From positions 3,100,001 to 3,164,000 of the forward strand of contig NZ_BSNG01000001.1 in assembly GCF_030159855.1 (NCBI RefSeq): a stretch of 64,000 bases of DNA, written 5' to 3'. Source of the DNA: Devosia yakushimensis. Lineage in GTDB: Bacteria > Pseudomonadota > Alphaproteobacteria > Rhizobiales > Devosiaceae. A program made the position numbers and the translations under genes. Below are positions 48,290-57,872 of this stretch, in pieces. The notes below the pieces were generated by a model. The model had not been told where the DNA came from and ran no database searches. It saw only the letters and a list, made by a program, of their open reading frames with translations. Numbering within the stretch: the first letter of the stretch is position 1; each line of letters begins with the position of its first letter.

Positions 48290-49591
48290 CTATTGCAGCG
48301 CGGGGAAATAGTCTTTCGCCGTGGGGGCCAGCAATTCGGGGACGTCGCTCAGCTTGACAGTCAGCAGGTCCTGGCTGCAGGCGAAGTTGACATGGGGCAG
48401 GCCTTCAATGGTGAACAGGACCTGGTCGCCGGGCACGAAGCGCAGGGCGAGATTGCTGGCGATCAGATCGTCGAGACCGCATTGATCGTCGAGGTCGGAT
48501 TCGTCGTTGGGCGTCCGGTTGGCAATGGCATAGTCGATGAGGGGCTGGCCCGCGGTCCAGATATAGTTGCCCGGCGCTTCGAGCGCGGCGGCCTGATCCA
48601 CTGGCTCGCCGTAGCTGTCCATCTTGTAGCTTGCCACCCAGTCCTTGAACACCTTGCCCAGGGGGAAGGGCTCGCCGGTTTTGGTATCGGCGATATAGGT
48701 GTCGCTGTGATTGTTGGGATGAGCGCCGGTGCAATAGGTGCTGCCCGATTCCACCCAGTTCATCACCGTTGGCGAGAGATAGGTGAGCACGATGTTTTCG
48801 CTATCATAGTCGCCCAGCGTGCCCGCACCCATGCCCAGGCTATATTCATTGGCACCGAACCCGGCATAGACCTGCGCCATGCAATCGAAGGCGAAGAAAT
48901 TGAGGACGGTGTGGCGGCGCTCCAGGGCCTCATTGGCCTGCTGGACGAGGGAGCCATCGGACAGCGACAGGATGCGCGGGAAGGGAAATTTGGTGCGCGG
49001 ATCGGTGACGTAGCGGAAGGTGGAGCCTTCGAGGGTTTCGGTTTCCCCGGCATCCATCACCACTTCCATCTTGGCGAAATCATAGGGCGCAGTATGGGGC
49101 GCAAAGATCGCCTCCCCGCCGTAGAACAGCTCGAACGTGCTGTCGCGCAGGCCATAGGGCGTGATCTCGGCATCGTCGGGCAAGGTACGCCGGGCAATCT
49201 CGGTGAGCGCGATGGGCAGGCTCTTGCTCTTGTTCATGGGGACCCATTCCCCAGCATAGGACGCGCCATCCGCCGAGGCGGTCAGTGTCCAGATGGCGCT
49301 GACCGGCGGATTGGCGACGTTGCCATCGTCGTCCTGGGTGCAGGTGGCCTCGGTGCAGGGCGCTTCCTCGAACATGGTGATGGCCGCGGTGCCGACGCTG
49401 CCATTCACATCGAGCGGAATATCGCCACCCTTGGCCATGTAGCTGTAGCGGCCGATCAGCTGGTTCGGGCCGGGCGCAGCGAGCTCGACAATGATCTCGT
49501 GATCACCCAGCGTGCCCTTATAGGTGATGGCATCCACGGCGAAGGCCGGCGTGGTGGTGAGCAGAATGGTGGCGAGAATGGCGAGACGCAT
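48290..49591 (-). CDS. Secreted protein of unknown function
   Basis: A 433-residue protein with signal peptide MRLAILATILLTTTPAFAVD. The N-terminal half resembles a beta-rich domain (ITYKGTLGDHEIIVELAAPG with a glycine-rich GRYSYMAKGGDIPLDVNGS), and the C-terminal half (about 250-433) has the aromatic/Asp pattern of RsiV/DUF3298-like modules (EPFPLGKVFKDWVASYK). That link is tentative. Six cysteines, including APCTEATC, suggest a periplasmic disulfide-bonded protein. ATG at 49591 follows CGGAG. It is alone between two repeat regions. Confidence 0.78.
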   Translation of the reverse strand: MRLAILATILLTTTPAFAVDAITYKGTLGDHEIIVELAAPGPNQLIGRYSYMAKGGDIPLDVNGSVGTAAITMFEEAPCTEATCTQDDDGNVANPPVSAIWTLTASADGASYAGEWVPMNKSKSLPIALTEIARRTLPDDAEITPYGLRDSTFELFYGGEAIFAPHTAPYDFAKMEVVMDAGETETLEGSTFRYVTDPRTKFPFPRILSLSDGSLVQQANEALERRHTVLNFFAFDCMAQVYAGFGANEYSLGMGAGTLGDYDSENIVLTYLSPTVMNWVESGSTYCTGAHPNNHSDTYIADTKTGEPFPLGKVFKDWVASYKMDSYGEPVDQAAALEAPGNYIWTAGQPLIDYAIANRTPNDESDLDDQCGLDDLIASNLALRFVPGDQVLFTIEGLPHVNFACSQDLLTVKLSDVPELLAPTAKDYFPALQ

Positions 49592-49688
49592 GGAGGGCTC
49601 CGAGCTGATGGGCGTTACTATTAGCAAAGATTAGACGCCGGTCAGCCCCCTGGCCTTGGGGTGGGCGCGGAGATTTTTCGCCTCCGCG

Positions 49689-49835
49689 ACGTCATTCCCG
49701 CGCAGGCGGGAATCCACTCTTTCAACTCTGCTGGTGCAAGAAAAGAATGGATTCCCGCCTGCGCGGGAATGACGTTGTGGGTGTTGTGATGTCGGTTGCT
49801 TTTCAAAACAGAGGTTCCCGCTTTCGCGGGAATGA
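49689..49835. repeat. Perfect 28 bp inverted repeat and related palindrome
   Basis: ACGTCATTCCCGCGCAGGCG (28 bp arm at 49689-49716) and its exact complement at 49748-49775 enclose 31 bp. A shorter relative, GGTTCCCGCTTTCGCGGGAA, follows at 49813. Such TTCCCGCG...CGCGGGAA units are a common mobile-like intergenic repeat in Alphaproteobacteria. The area holds no gene and lies between the secreted-protein gene start and the ABC exporter end. Confidence 0.8.
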
Positions 49836-49897
49836 CCCTGTGGGTGGTGACTACCCCCCAGCAAACAACAGAATGGCAGGTGCGACCGCTTGCCGTT

Positions 49898-51793
49898 TCA
49901 GGTGCTTGCTGCCTTGGCGTTGGCCTTGGCGACCAGGTCGTCGGGGATGTCGTCGAAGCTGGCATAGTTCATGTTGTAGAGCTTGGCGTAGAGCCCGTTC
50001 TGGGCCATCAGCTCATCATGGTTGCCGGTTTCGATCAGTTCGCCATTTTGCAGCACGATGATGCGGTCCGCGCCGCGGATGGTGGCGAGACGGTGGGCGA
50101 TGACCATGCCGGTGCGGCCTTTGAGCAGGGTCAGCAGGGCTTTCTGAATCTGCCGCTCGGTATAGCTATCGATATTGGCGGTCGCTTCGTCGAGCACGAG
50201 GATTTTGGCATCGGCCACCAGCGCTCGGGCGAAGCTCAGCAACTGGCGCTGGCCCAGCGAGAGATTGGAGCCGCGCTGTTCGAGCGTGGCGTCGTAGCCG
50301 CCGGGCATCTGGCTGATGAAGTCATGCGCGCCCACCGCCTTGGCCGCGGCCATGACGTCTTCGCGGGTGGCACTCGCCTTGTTGTAGCGGATATTGTCGA
50401 ACACGGTGCCGGTGAACAGGAAGGGCTCCTGGAGCACCATGGCGACCTGTTCGCCCAGAGATTCCTGGGTGACGTCGCGCACATCATTGCCACCGACCAG
50501 AACGGCGCCGGACTGCACCTCATAGAAGCGGTGGACCAGGGACATGGCGCTGGTCTTGCCCGAGCCGGTGGGCCCGACCAGGGCGACGGTTTCGCCCGGA
50601 TTGACCTTGAAGCTGACATTGCGCAGCACGGGGCGCTCGGGATTGTACCCGAATACCACATCACGGAATTCGACCGAGCCATCCATGTCGCGGGTGAGGG
50701 TAACGGCATCGGGCTTGTCGGCGATCGACACGGGCACATCGAGCACTTCGGTAATGCGGCGGCCCGAGGTCATGGCGCGCTGCATGATCGAATATTGCAT
50801 GGTGAGCGAGCGGATAGGGTCGAAGAAGCGCTGGATATAGAACAGGAACGCGACGATGACGCCGATTTCGAGCCCGCCATTGAGCACCAGCGAGCCGCCA
50901 ACCACCACGACCACGGCCATGGCAATGCCGGTGAGGCTGTCGACGATGGGCACCATGACCTGGGCGAATTTGGAGCCGGTAAGCTGGGTGAGCAGGTTGG
51001 CATAGGCCTTGTCGTCATAGAGGTCGAAATTGACCTTCTGGCGATCCAGATTCTGCACGGTGCGCACGCCATTAATGCCTTCGGCCATGGCGCCATTGGT
51101 GACCGAATTGGTTTCGTGCGCCGCCCAGAAAGCGCGCTTGGCCGGGGGCAGCCAGAAGATGCGCACGATGAACAGGATCGGCATGGTGGAGAGCGTGAGC
51201 AGGCCCAGGCGGAAATCGAGGGTGAGCAGGACGACCACGATGCCGACCAACAGCACCATGTCGCCCACCGAAATCACCGAAGTTTCGAGGAATTCCTGCA
51301 TGGAATTGACGTCGCCCTGCAGCCGACTCATGAGGCGCCCGACTTCGGTCTTGTCCATGAAGCTGAGCGAGACGCGCTGGAGCTGGGCGAACATGGCGCG
51401 GCGCATGTCGAACAGCACGTTTTCGGCGACCTGGCCGACTTCGGTTTCCTGCACATAGGAGGCGCCGAAATTGAACAGCACGGCAATGGCAAAGGCAAAG
51501 ACTGCCCAGCCCAGATTGGCGACGCTCCCGCCCTGGGTCATGCCGCTATCGATGGCCCAGCCGATGATCAGCGGAATGGCCAGCTGGGTCATGGTGAAGA
51601 CCAGCACGGCGGCGACCGAGAGGTAGATGCGGGTGCGATAGGGGCGCACAAAGGCCCAGATGCGGCGCACCGTCTTGGGATCATAGGCGGTGCCGAAGAC
51701 TTCTTCTTCGATGCGATGGCTGCCGACGCTGGCGCGTGGGGGGCGCTGGCCAGGGAAAGCGGCGACTTCGCGTTCTTCGTCCATCACGCTCAT
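49898..51793 (-). CDS. Heterodimeric ABC exporter subunit, canonical Walker B
   Basis: A 631-residue fusion of a six-helix exporter membrane domain (about 50-340) and an ATPase domain (about 380-610). Walker A is GPTGSGKTSA, the signature is LSLGQRQLLSF (Leu in place of the first Gly), Walker B is ILVLDEATANID with the catalytic Glu, and the switch His is in MVIAHRL. Together with the next gene it should form one consensus and one degenerate ATP site. The substrate is unknown; lipid or drug export is usual for such pairs. Its start overlaps the partner stop by 4 bp. Confidence 0.92.
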   Translation of the reverse strand: MSVMDEEREVAAFPGQRPPRASVGSHRIEEEVFGTAYDPKTVRRIWAFVRPYRTRIYLSVAAVLVFTMTQLAIPLIIGWAIDSGMTQGGSVANLGWAVFAFAIAVLFNFGASYVQETEVGQVAENVLFDMRRAMFAQLQRVSLSFMDKTEVGRLMSRLQGDVNSMQEFLETSVISVGDMVLLVGIVVVLLTLDFRLGLLTLSTMPILFIVRIFWLPPAKRAFWAAHETNSVTNGAMAEGINGVRTVQNLDRQKVNFDLYDDKAYANLLTQLTGSKFAQVMVPIVDSLTGIAMAVVVVVGGSLVLNGGLEIGVIVAFLFYIQRFFDPIRSLTMQYSIMQRAMTSGRRITEVLDVPVSIADKPDAVTLTRDMDGSVEFRDVVFGYNPERPVLRNVSFKVNPGETVALVGPTGSGKTSAMSLVHRFYEVQSGAVLVGGNDVRDVTQESLGEQVAMVLQEPFLFTGTVFDNIRYNKASATREDVMAAAKAVGAHDFISQMPGGYDATLEQRGSNLSLGQRQLLSFARALVADAKILVLDEATANIDSYTERQIQKALLTLLKGRTGMVIAHRLATIRGADRIIVLQNGELIETGNHDELMAQNGLYAKLYNMNYASFDDIPDDLVAKANAKAAST

Positions 51794-53646
51794 TGGGCGG
51801 CGCTCCCGATTTCGACGTCTTCTGTGGGGCGGGTCTGCAGGTCGTAGAGCGCGCGATAGCGGCCGCCCTTGGCCAGCAATTCCTCGTGGCTGCCGCGTTC
51901 GACGATCTTGCCATTCTCAAGGAAGAGAATGGTATCGGCATGAAGCAGCGAAGAGAGGCGGTGCGAGATGATCAGGGTGACCCGATTGCTGGCATAGCGG
52001 CGAATGGCGCTGCGGATGCGATGCTCGGTGCCGGCATCGATGGCAGCGGTGGAATCGTCGAACACCATGACGGCGGGCTTGAGCACCAGGCTGCGCGCAA
52101 TGGCGAGGCGCTGGCGCTGGCCGCCCGACAGCGAGACGCCGCGTTCACCCACCACGGTATCGTAATCGGTGGGCAGGCCCATGATGTAATTGTGCAATTG
52201 GGCGCTTTCGGCGGCCCGTTCGATCTTGGTTTCCTTGGCCCAAGGATCGCCATAGGCAATGTTGTTTTCGATGGTGGTGGTGAAGAGGAAGCTATCCTGC
52301 TGCACCACGGCCACGGCGCGGCGCAGCGATTGCAGCGTCACTTCGCTGACATCCTGCCCATCAATGGTGATCTTGCCCGAGGTCAGATCATAGAAGCGCG
52401 GAATGAGGTGGGCGAGCGTCGACTTGCCGCTGCCCGGCGCGCCGACAATGCCAATGGTGTCGCCCGCCTTGGCCTCGAAACTCACGCCATCGAGCGTGGC
52501 ATGGGTGGCGCCGGCATAGGTGAAGTGCACGTCATCGAATTTGAGCGTGCCATTGGTGACCTTGAGTTCGGTGGCGCCGGGCTTGTCATCGATCTCAAGC
52601 GGTTCATCGATGAAGGAGAAGAAGCGGTCGCCGCAGGTATAGGCGCGGGCAAAGGAATTGACCATGAGGCCGAGCTGGCGCACCGGCATCTGCAGGATGG
52701 TCATGAAGGTGAGGAAGGAGGCGAGCGTACCCACGCTCATCTCGCCCGATATGACCTTGCTGCCGCCGAACCAGAGCACCAGGCCCATGGCGGTGAAGAA
52801 GGAAGCGGTCATGGCGGAGGTATTGCGCACGCGCACGCCGACGCGTTCATGGGCCAGTGCCAGCGCTTCCTCGGAGGCGGTGTCGAACTTGGCGAGCTCG
52901 AATTTCTGGCCGGAGAACGCGCGAACGACGCGGATGCCGCCGAGATTTTCTTCCATGACCCGGGTGAGGCCGGAGAGCTTCTGCTGCAGGATAAGCCAGG
53001 TATTGCGCAAGGTGAGCTGGGCCACCGAGGAGCGCCAGGCAACGAAGGGCACAAAGCTCAGGCTCAATAGGCCCAGAAGGATATCGGTGGTGAGCAGCAT
53101 ATAGGCGCCGACGCCGATCAGCACCGAGAGCAGCACGACACGCACCATGCCGGTGGAGAAGAACATGCGCACGCCATCCAGATCGAGCAGGCCGATGGTG
53201 ATGAGATCGCCGGTATGGACCTTGTCGTGGTAGGAATAGCTCAGGCGCTGGATCTTCTCGTAGAAGGCCAGGCGCAGCTCGTAGCCGACATAATGGCCGA
53301 CCGATTCCGAATAATAGTTCTGCAGCAGGGTGAAGATGCCGCGCGCCACCGAAACGGCGAGCAGCAGGATGGCACTCCACATCAAAGCTTGCTGGGCTTC
53401 CTCGGCGCCCACGCCCAGAATACCCTGCGCCTGATCGACCGCATGACCCAGCAGGCGCGGGATCATCAGCTGCAGGGCCGAAGCCACCATTGTCGCGCCA
53501 ATTGCGGCTGCCGCCTGCCAGGGATGACGGAAGGAGAATTTGGCAATCCGCAGCAGCGTGCCCTCACCCTTGCCAGCGTGAGCGGCGGCCACATGGGCCC
53601 GTGCATCGCCGCGTGATCGGACGCGGCCAGCCTTATTGGTGGTCAA
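51790..53646 (-). CDS. Heterodimeric ABC exporter subunit, degenerate Walker B
   Basis: A 618-residue partner of the preceding subunit. The membrane domain (about 30-330) is followed by an ATPase domain with Walker A GAPGSGKST and signature VSLSGGQRQRLAIAR. Walker B reads VMVFDDSTAAID, where Asp replaces the catalytic Glu; the His of IISHRL is kept. This is the pattern of degenerate subunits in BmrCD- or TM287/288-like exporters. The start is a TTG at 53646 with only weak upstream GGA; no ATG/GTG closer to the membrane domain was found. Confidence 0.9.
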   Translation of the reverse strand: MTTNKAGRVRSRGDARAHVAAAHAGKGEGTLLRIAKFSFRHPWQAAAAIGATMVASALQLMIPRLLGHAVDQAQGILGVGAEEAQQALMWSAILLLAVSVARGIFTLLQNYYSESVGHYVGYELRLAFYEKIQRLSYSYHDKVHTGDLITIGLLDLDGVRMFFSTGMVRVVLLSVLIGVGAYMLLTTDILLGLLSLSFVPFVAWRSSVAQLTLRNTWLILQQKLSGLTRVMEENLGGIRVVRAFSGQKFELAKFDTASEEALALAHERVGVRVRNTSAMTASFFTAMGLVLWFGGSKVISGEMSVGTLASFLTFMTILQMPVRQLGLMVNSFARAYTCGDRFFSFIDEPLEIDDKPGATELKVTNGTLKFDDVHFTYAGATHATLDGVSFEAKAGDTIGIVGAPGSGKSTLAHLIPRFYDLTSGKITIDGQDVSEVTLQSLRRAVAVVQQDSFLFTTTIENNIAYGDPWAKETKIERAAESAQLHNYIMGLPTDYDTVVGERGVSLSGGQRQRLAIARSLVLKPAVMVFDDSTAAIDAGTEHRIRSAIRRYASNRVTLIISHRLSSLLHADTILFLENGKIVERGSHEELLAKGGRYRALYDLQTRPTEDVEIGSAAQ

Positions 53647-53687
53647 GGAAGTATCCAGACTTCAATATATAATTGTGTAGGTCCAGG

Positions 53688-53712
53688 CGGATGCGAGGTC
53701 GGCGCGCATCCG
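53688..53712. promoter_or_regulatory. Hairpin upstream of the ABC exporter operon
   Basis: CGGATGCG and CGCATCCG form a perfect 8 bp stem with a 9-base loop in the 179 bp between the DUF1624 gene and the exporter. An AT-rich stretch (ATATATAATTG) lies between it and the TTG start. It may be an operator or the end of the DUF1624 transcript; no T-tract follows. Confidence 0.4.
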
Positions 53713-53825
53713 GGGGTTGGACAAATCAACTCGCAGCAATAGAAAACGCTTATTCGCTCTGCCATTCAAGATCGAATCTAAGCAAAAAACGCAAAGTCAG
53801 ACCCCGATGACGCGCAATGACGCCA

Positions 53826-54809
53826 TCATTGCGGCAGATTGAGCTCGGGATAGATCAAAGTGGAGCATTGCCGGTTGTTGGCGTCGAGCTGGGCCTGCTC
53901 GGCGGCCGTGACCTGACCGGTATAGATGGCGTTCCACAAATCGTCTTTTTCGACGCCTTCGAGGCCGCATTGGCAATAGGTGACGCAGAGCGGCGCGCTG
54001 GTGCCGCCGGTGGTGCAGGTCTGCTGGCAGGATTTGAGGAAATCGGCACTGCGCATGGCGATTTCGGGATGGGTCAGCGCGGCCAGCGGATAGAGCACGG
54101 CGAGCAGCAGCGGCTGGTGCAGCAGATAGATGAGCAGGCTCCAGCGCCCTGCCCCGGCCAGCGTGGTGGCGAGGCGGTTTTCAGGCTGGATGGCAGCGAG
54201 CCTGTCGGCGAGCGGGGAGGCCAGGACGAGCCGGGTGACTATGACACCGAGCAGGACGACGCCGAACCAGGGGAAGATCGGCACCAGATCGTTGGCTGGC
54301 GGCGGCACGGTCCAGAAGCCGAGTACCGACCAGGTCTTGGCGTTGAACAGGGGATCGGCATAGGCGAAGTGAGCGCCGATAATGATGGCGGCGACGAGGG
54401 CCACCAGCCAGAGCGGGGCGCGCAGGAAAGGCAGCGCCATCAGGCTGAACAGGGCTATGGCGTGCAACACGCCGAAATAGACAAAGCTCTGCGGGAAAGC
54501 GAAGAAGGTGGCGATGGTGATGATGGCGGCGCCGGCGGCGACGAAGAGCCAGCGCTTCCAGAAGGCACGCCAGCGAATGGCGCGGCCATGGCCGAGCACC
54601 AGCCCGACGCCGACGAGGAACAGGAAGGCCGAGAGAATGGTGCGGGCGATCGCCACCCATTGCGGGTCATAGCCCACATCGGCAGCGATGAAGCGGAAAT
54701 AGCTCAGATCCCAGCACAGGTGATAGGCGATCATGGCAATGATCGCGACGCCGCGGGCAATGTCGACAATGACGAAACGCGGGCGGGCCGGAGGGGCGGA
54801 GGTGGTCAT
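53826..54809 (-). CDS. DUF1624 membrane acyltransferase-like protein
   Basis: A 327-residue polytopic protein. It opens with IVDIARGVAIIAMIAYHLCWD, where the His is typical of the heparan-alpha-glucosaminide N-acetyltransferase/DUF1624 family, and has about seven or eight membrane segments. The C-terminal 75 residues are soluble and contain six Cys (CQQTCTTGG, CVTYCQCG), unusual for the family. It may acetylate a surface polysaccharide, since the polysaccharide cluster lies directly upstream. The ATG at 54809 follows GGAAGGG. Confidence 0.85.
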   Translation of the reverse strand: MTTSAPPARPRFVIVDIARGVAIIAMIAYHLCWDLSYFRFIAADVGYDPQWVAIARTILSAFLFLVGVGLVLGHGRAIRWRAFWKRWLFVAAGAAIITIATFFAFPQSFVYFGVLHAIALFSLMALPFLRAPLWLVALVAAIIIGAHFAYADPLFNAKTWSVLGFWTVPPPANDLVPIFPWFGVVLLGVIVTRLVLASPLADRLAAIQPENRLATTLAGAGRWSLLIYLLHQPLLLAVLYPLAALTHPEIAMRSADFLKSCQQTCTTGGTSAPLCVTYCQCGLEGVEKDDLWNAIYTGQVTAAEQAQLDANNRQCSTLIYPELNLPQ

Positions 54810-54865
54810 GCTTGCCCTTCCGGCAATAGTGGTGGGCGGCACAATGACCGCTCCGCCGCGCCGGT

Positions 54866-55957
54866 TCAATCGTGAAAGTCGGTGACCAGCCGGCTCCAGT
54901 CTTCCCCGAGCAGGCCGCCGAGATAGACGTCGCCACGCCGGGCGGCGTCGACGATGGCGGGATCGCGGGTGGAGATGCAGTAAAAGCCGCGCGGCACAAA
55001 GCTCACGCCCTTACGGCGGCACAAGGCCTCCATGAGGAAGGGTTGCGCCATGCCTTGCACGCCAACGCAGCCGATGGCATCGGCATGGGCCAGCAGGTCG
55101 GCGACGACCGCCCCCTCCTGCCCCGGGCGCGCCAGAATATTGAGCATGCGCGCCACGCCACCGGGGCGGGCATAAAAGACGCTGCAGCCGGCCAGCTTGC
55201 CGTTTTCGTCGCGCACCTGGCGCAGGGTTAGCGGACCATCGATCGTGTTGAGGGCGGCCATGTCCAGCATCCAGCCCAATTCGGGGGCGCCCCAGACGGG
55301 GTGAACGGCGAAGCGTTCGACGAGGCCTGGTGCGGCGGCGATGAAATCGTCGCGCGAGATGGCTGTCCCCTCCCCGTCCGGCGGCGGCACGAGGCTGGGG
55401 ATGAGACGGCGGAGCGCGGCGTCGAGCGGTTTGGCGAGAATGCCGGCGAAGCGCGCCAGCAATGGCGGCAGTTTGGCAGCGGCGCGGTTGGCGAACCAGG
55501 CGCCAGGGCGCAGGACATGGCGCCAGTCGAGGCCTTGGATGGGCAGGACATGGCCGCCCACCGCTTTCCAGTGGTCGGCACTGACCGGATTGGCGCTATC
55601 GGAAAAGCAGAAGGCCTGATTGCGGGCGCGGATGGTCAACACCATATCGGCGCCGCCGCGCGTGCGCTTTTTCGGATCGGTCATGTAATTGCTCATCAGC
55701 CGGCCGGTAACGAGCTGGCCATTGACGCGCACCTGCATGGGAATGACCAGGAGCGCGCTGTCGATGGCGCCACCGGCGTCGCGATGGACAAGGCCACCTT
55801 CGGCCTCGCTATGCAGGGGCGAACCGAAAAAGCTCTCTTCGAAATAGGCGCAGAATTGCGGGCTGGGCACACCGCCCTTGCGGAAAACGCGCTGGAACAG
55901 GGCCGCGACTTCCGGCACGTCGCTGCGCTGCATTGGCGCGATAGCGCGAGACCGCAT
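54866..55957 (-). CDS. GNAT-like acyltransferase of the polysaccharide cluster
   Basis: A 363-residue protein. The first 130 residues resemble a GNAT fold (AIAPMQRSDVPEVAALFQRVF, then the basic NYMTDPKKRTRGGADMV). The second half repeats similar strand-helix patterns (GKLAGCSVFYARPG), so two GNAT-like modules are likely. Such proteins occur in exopolysaccharide clusters as putative acyltransferases. Its ATG shares one base with the deacetylase stop (TGATG), so the two are coupled. The acyl donor and acceptor are unknown. Confidence 0.72.
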   Translation of the reverse strand: MRSRAIAPMQRSDVPEVAALFQRVFRKGGVPSPQFCAYFEESFFGSPLHSEAEGGLVHRDAGGAIDSALLVIPMQVRVNGQLVTGRLMSNYMTDPKKRTRGGADMVLTIRARNQAFCFSDSANPVSADHWKAVGGHVLPIQGLDWRHVLRPGAWFANRAAAKLPPLLARFAGILAKPLDAALRRLIPSLVPPPDGEGTAISRDDFIAAAPGLVERFAVHPVWGAPELGWMLDMAALNTIDGPLTLRQVRDENGKLAGCSVFYARPGGVARMLNILARPGQEGAVVADLLAHADAIGCVGVQGMAQPFLMEALCRRKGVSFVPRGFYCISTRDPAIVDAARRGDVYLGGLLGEDWSRLVTDFHD

Positions 55958-56715
55958 CAGGCTGCTCCCGCCGCGCCGATGCGGCGCAGCGTGGCCGCAA
56001 CCGTTTCAATTGAGAGATCGCGGCGGCGCACCAAATCGAGTACGGCGGCGAAGCGGGCGGGCGAGCAGCCGATGGCGCTGGGATCGGGGCGGACATCGTG
56101 AGTGTAAAAAATGAGCCAGCCGCCCTTTTGCTGCAGCCGGTCGAGCAGGTGGGCGATGCCGGCAAGATCGGAGGACGAATCATAGAGTTCCTGCGCCCGC
56201 AAATGAGCCAGATCGATCCAGCCGCGATTGATGCCGGGCTGAATGCCGCGCAGGCCGGCGAATCGGGAGGCCAATAACCGCTTTGCGTTAAGCGACACGA
56301 CGCCGAACGGGTAGGCGAAGGAGGTCGGCGCCAGCCCGCTCAGCGCCGCGATTGCCGATGCATTGGCAGCGACATCGGCAATAAGGTGATCCGGCGCGAC
56401 GCGCTGGACATTGAGGTGATCGCTGGTGTGTCCACCAAGTTCATGGCGATTTGCCGCCAAGTTTGCGGCCACACCATGTCCAGCGATGAACTGGCCATTT
56501 TCAAAACCACCTGCCAGGCGATGGGCAAAATAGAAGGTGCCGCGCGCCCCGTTGGCCTCGAGCAGAGGCGCGGCATGCTCGGCGGCCGAGAGGGGGAAAT
56601 CGTCGAAACTGAAGGACACGACAGGCCGCTCGAGCGCCAGCCAGAAGGGGCGGAAAGGCACGGCGCGGGCCAGCCGGCGCGATGCACCGGCAAGAGGATC
56701 GGACCAATCGATCAT
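55957..56715 (-). CDS. Polysaccharide deacetylase (NodB-like)
   Basis: A 252-residue carbohydrate esterase family 4-type protein. Motif 1 is FSFDDFP with the catalytic and metal Asp pair, motif 2 is GGHTSDHLNV, with the two zinc-binding His. Motif 3, around FAYPFGVVS, is close to the usual RxPxG/Y-type sequence. It probably removes acetyl groups from a surface glycan or its precursor. No signal peptide is visible, so it may act in the cytoplasm. It is coupled to the glycosyltransferase gene upstream (4 bp overlap). Confidence 0.87.
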   Translation of the reverse strand: MIDWSDPLAGASRRLARAVPFRPFWLALERPVVSFSFDDFPLSAAEHAAPLLEANGARGTFYFAHRLAGGFENGQFIAGHGVAANLAANRHELGGHTSDHLNVQRVAPDHLIADVAANASAIAALSGLAPTSFAYPFGVVSLNAKRLLASRFAGLRGIQPGINRGWIDLAHLRAQELYDSSSDLAGIAHLLDRLQQKGGWLIFYTHDVRPDPSAIGCSPARFAAVLDLVRRRDLSIETVAATLRRIGAAGAA

Positions 56716-57872
56716 GACGTTTTCTCGTGCGGATGGGGGATATCGGCGCCGAGCCCCAGGGCGAGCAGCATGGCGGCAAAGGCCTCGACCGTGCGTTCGG
56801 TGGTGAAATCGGCGGCGCGGTGGCGCAGCATCTGCCGGTCGACCGGCCGGTCCAGCGCTTCAAGAATAGCCTCGGCCAATAGGCTGGGATCGCCAACCGG
56901 CACCAGGGGATGACCCGACCCAAGAATTTCGCGCGGGCCATGGGGCGCATCGGTGGCGACGACCGGCGTGCCGCAGGCCAGCGCCTCGACAATGGCATTG
57001 CCGAACCCTTCGTGGCGGGAAGAGGACACGAAGAGCCGCGCGCCTTGCAGACGCGACAGCGGATCGGCCACGAAACCGGGCAGATCGACGCAATCATGCA
57101 GGGAGAGTTTTCCGACCAGCCGTTCGAGCGCGGGCCGTTCGCTTCCCTCACCCAGAATGTGCAGCCGCAGGCGCCGCGTGCGGCGAACCATGGCAAAAGC
57201 CTTGATCAGGGTGGCAAAATCCTTTTCCGGAGAGAGACGCCCAATGGCCATGATGAGATCGCTGGCACGGGACGCGGGCGCCGCAAGCTCTTGCAGCCGG
57301 GCCGCGCTGAGCACAGCATTGGTGCCCAGGCTGACCGCGTGGGCAGGCGATACGCCGAAACGGGCAATCAGCTCGTCGCGCACGGCAGCGCCGGGGCTCA
57401 CCACGCGGTCGGCGAGCGGGTAGAGGCGCGGCGCCAGCCGATAGGCCAGCCGGTTTTGCCAATAGGGATCGGCGTGGCGGGCAGCGAGCGGCGCGGCCAC
57501 TTCGCGCAGGATGATTTTGGGCCGCTTTGCCCGATCGAGCCGGGTCGCCGCGAAGGCCAGCAGACAATTGCCGGCCGCCTCGGAAGCGATGACCGCCGCG
57601 GGCCGCAAAGTCTTCATCATGGCCACCAGCGCGGGGACCGCCCGCGCCATGCGCAATTTACGCCCCTGCCCCAAATCGAACACCGGTATGCCCGGCGCGA
57701 TACGCGCGCCCAGGGGCCCGGCGCCATCCAGAGTGGCGATCGTCACCGGCCAGCCGGCACCATGCAGGCCATTGGCCAATTCGATGGCATCGCGCTGCGC
57801 GCCGCCCCCGTCCAGGGCCCGGATGAGCATGACAACCGGCTTGTCACCGGCAATTGCGTCTACGCCCAACAC
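56712..57872 (-). CDS. GT4 family glycosyltransferase
   Basis: A 386-residue GT-B glycosyltransferase. The N-lobe has VVMLIRALDGGGAQRDAIEL. The donor-binding C-lobe has MAIGRLSPEKDFATLIKAF and the E-x7-E motif FVSSSRHEGFGNAIVEALA. It adds one sugar from a nucleotide donor, probably to the lipid-linked repeat unit of the surface glycan. The GTG start at 57872 follows GGAGG. It is divergent from the flippase gene, with an AT-rich promoter region between. Confidence 0.9.
   Translation of the reverse strand: MLGVDAIAGDKPVVMLIRALDGGGAQRDAIELANGLHGAGWPVTIATLDGAGPLGARIAPGIPVFDLGQGRKLRMARAVPALVAMMKTLRPAAVIASEAAGNCLLAFAATRLDRAKRPKIILREVAAPLAARHADPYWQNRLAYRLAPRLYPLADRVVSPGAAVRDELIARFGVSPAHAVSLGTNAVLSAARLQELAAPASRASDLIMAIGRLSPEKDFATLIKAFAMVRRTRRLRLHILGEGSERPALERLVGKLSLHDCVDLPGFVADPLSRLQGARLFVSSSRHEGFGNAIVEALACGTPVVATDAPHGPREILGSGHPLVPVGDPSLLAEAILEALDRPVDRQMLRHRAADFTTERTVEAFAAMLLALGLGADIPHPHEKTS

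Noticed and set aside
49796..51847. 683-codon plus-strand ORF opposite the ABC exporter gene
   Set aside because: Exact antisense of a strongly conserved ABC exporter; His/Asp/Gly-rich composition typical of antisense frames in GC3-biased DNA.
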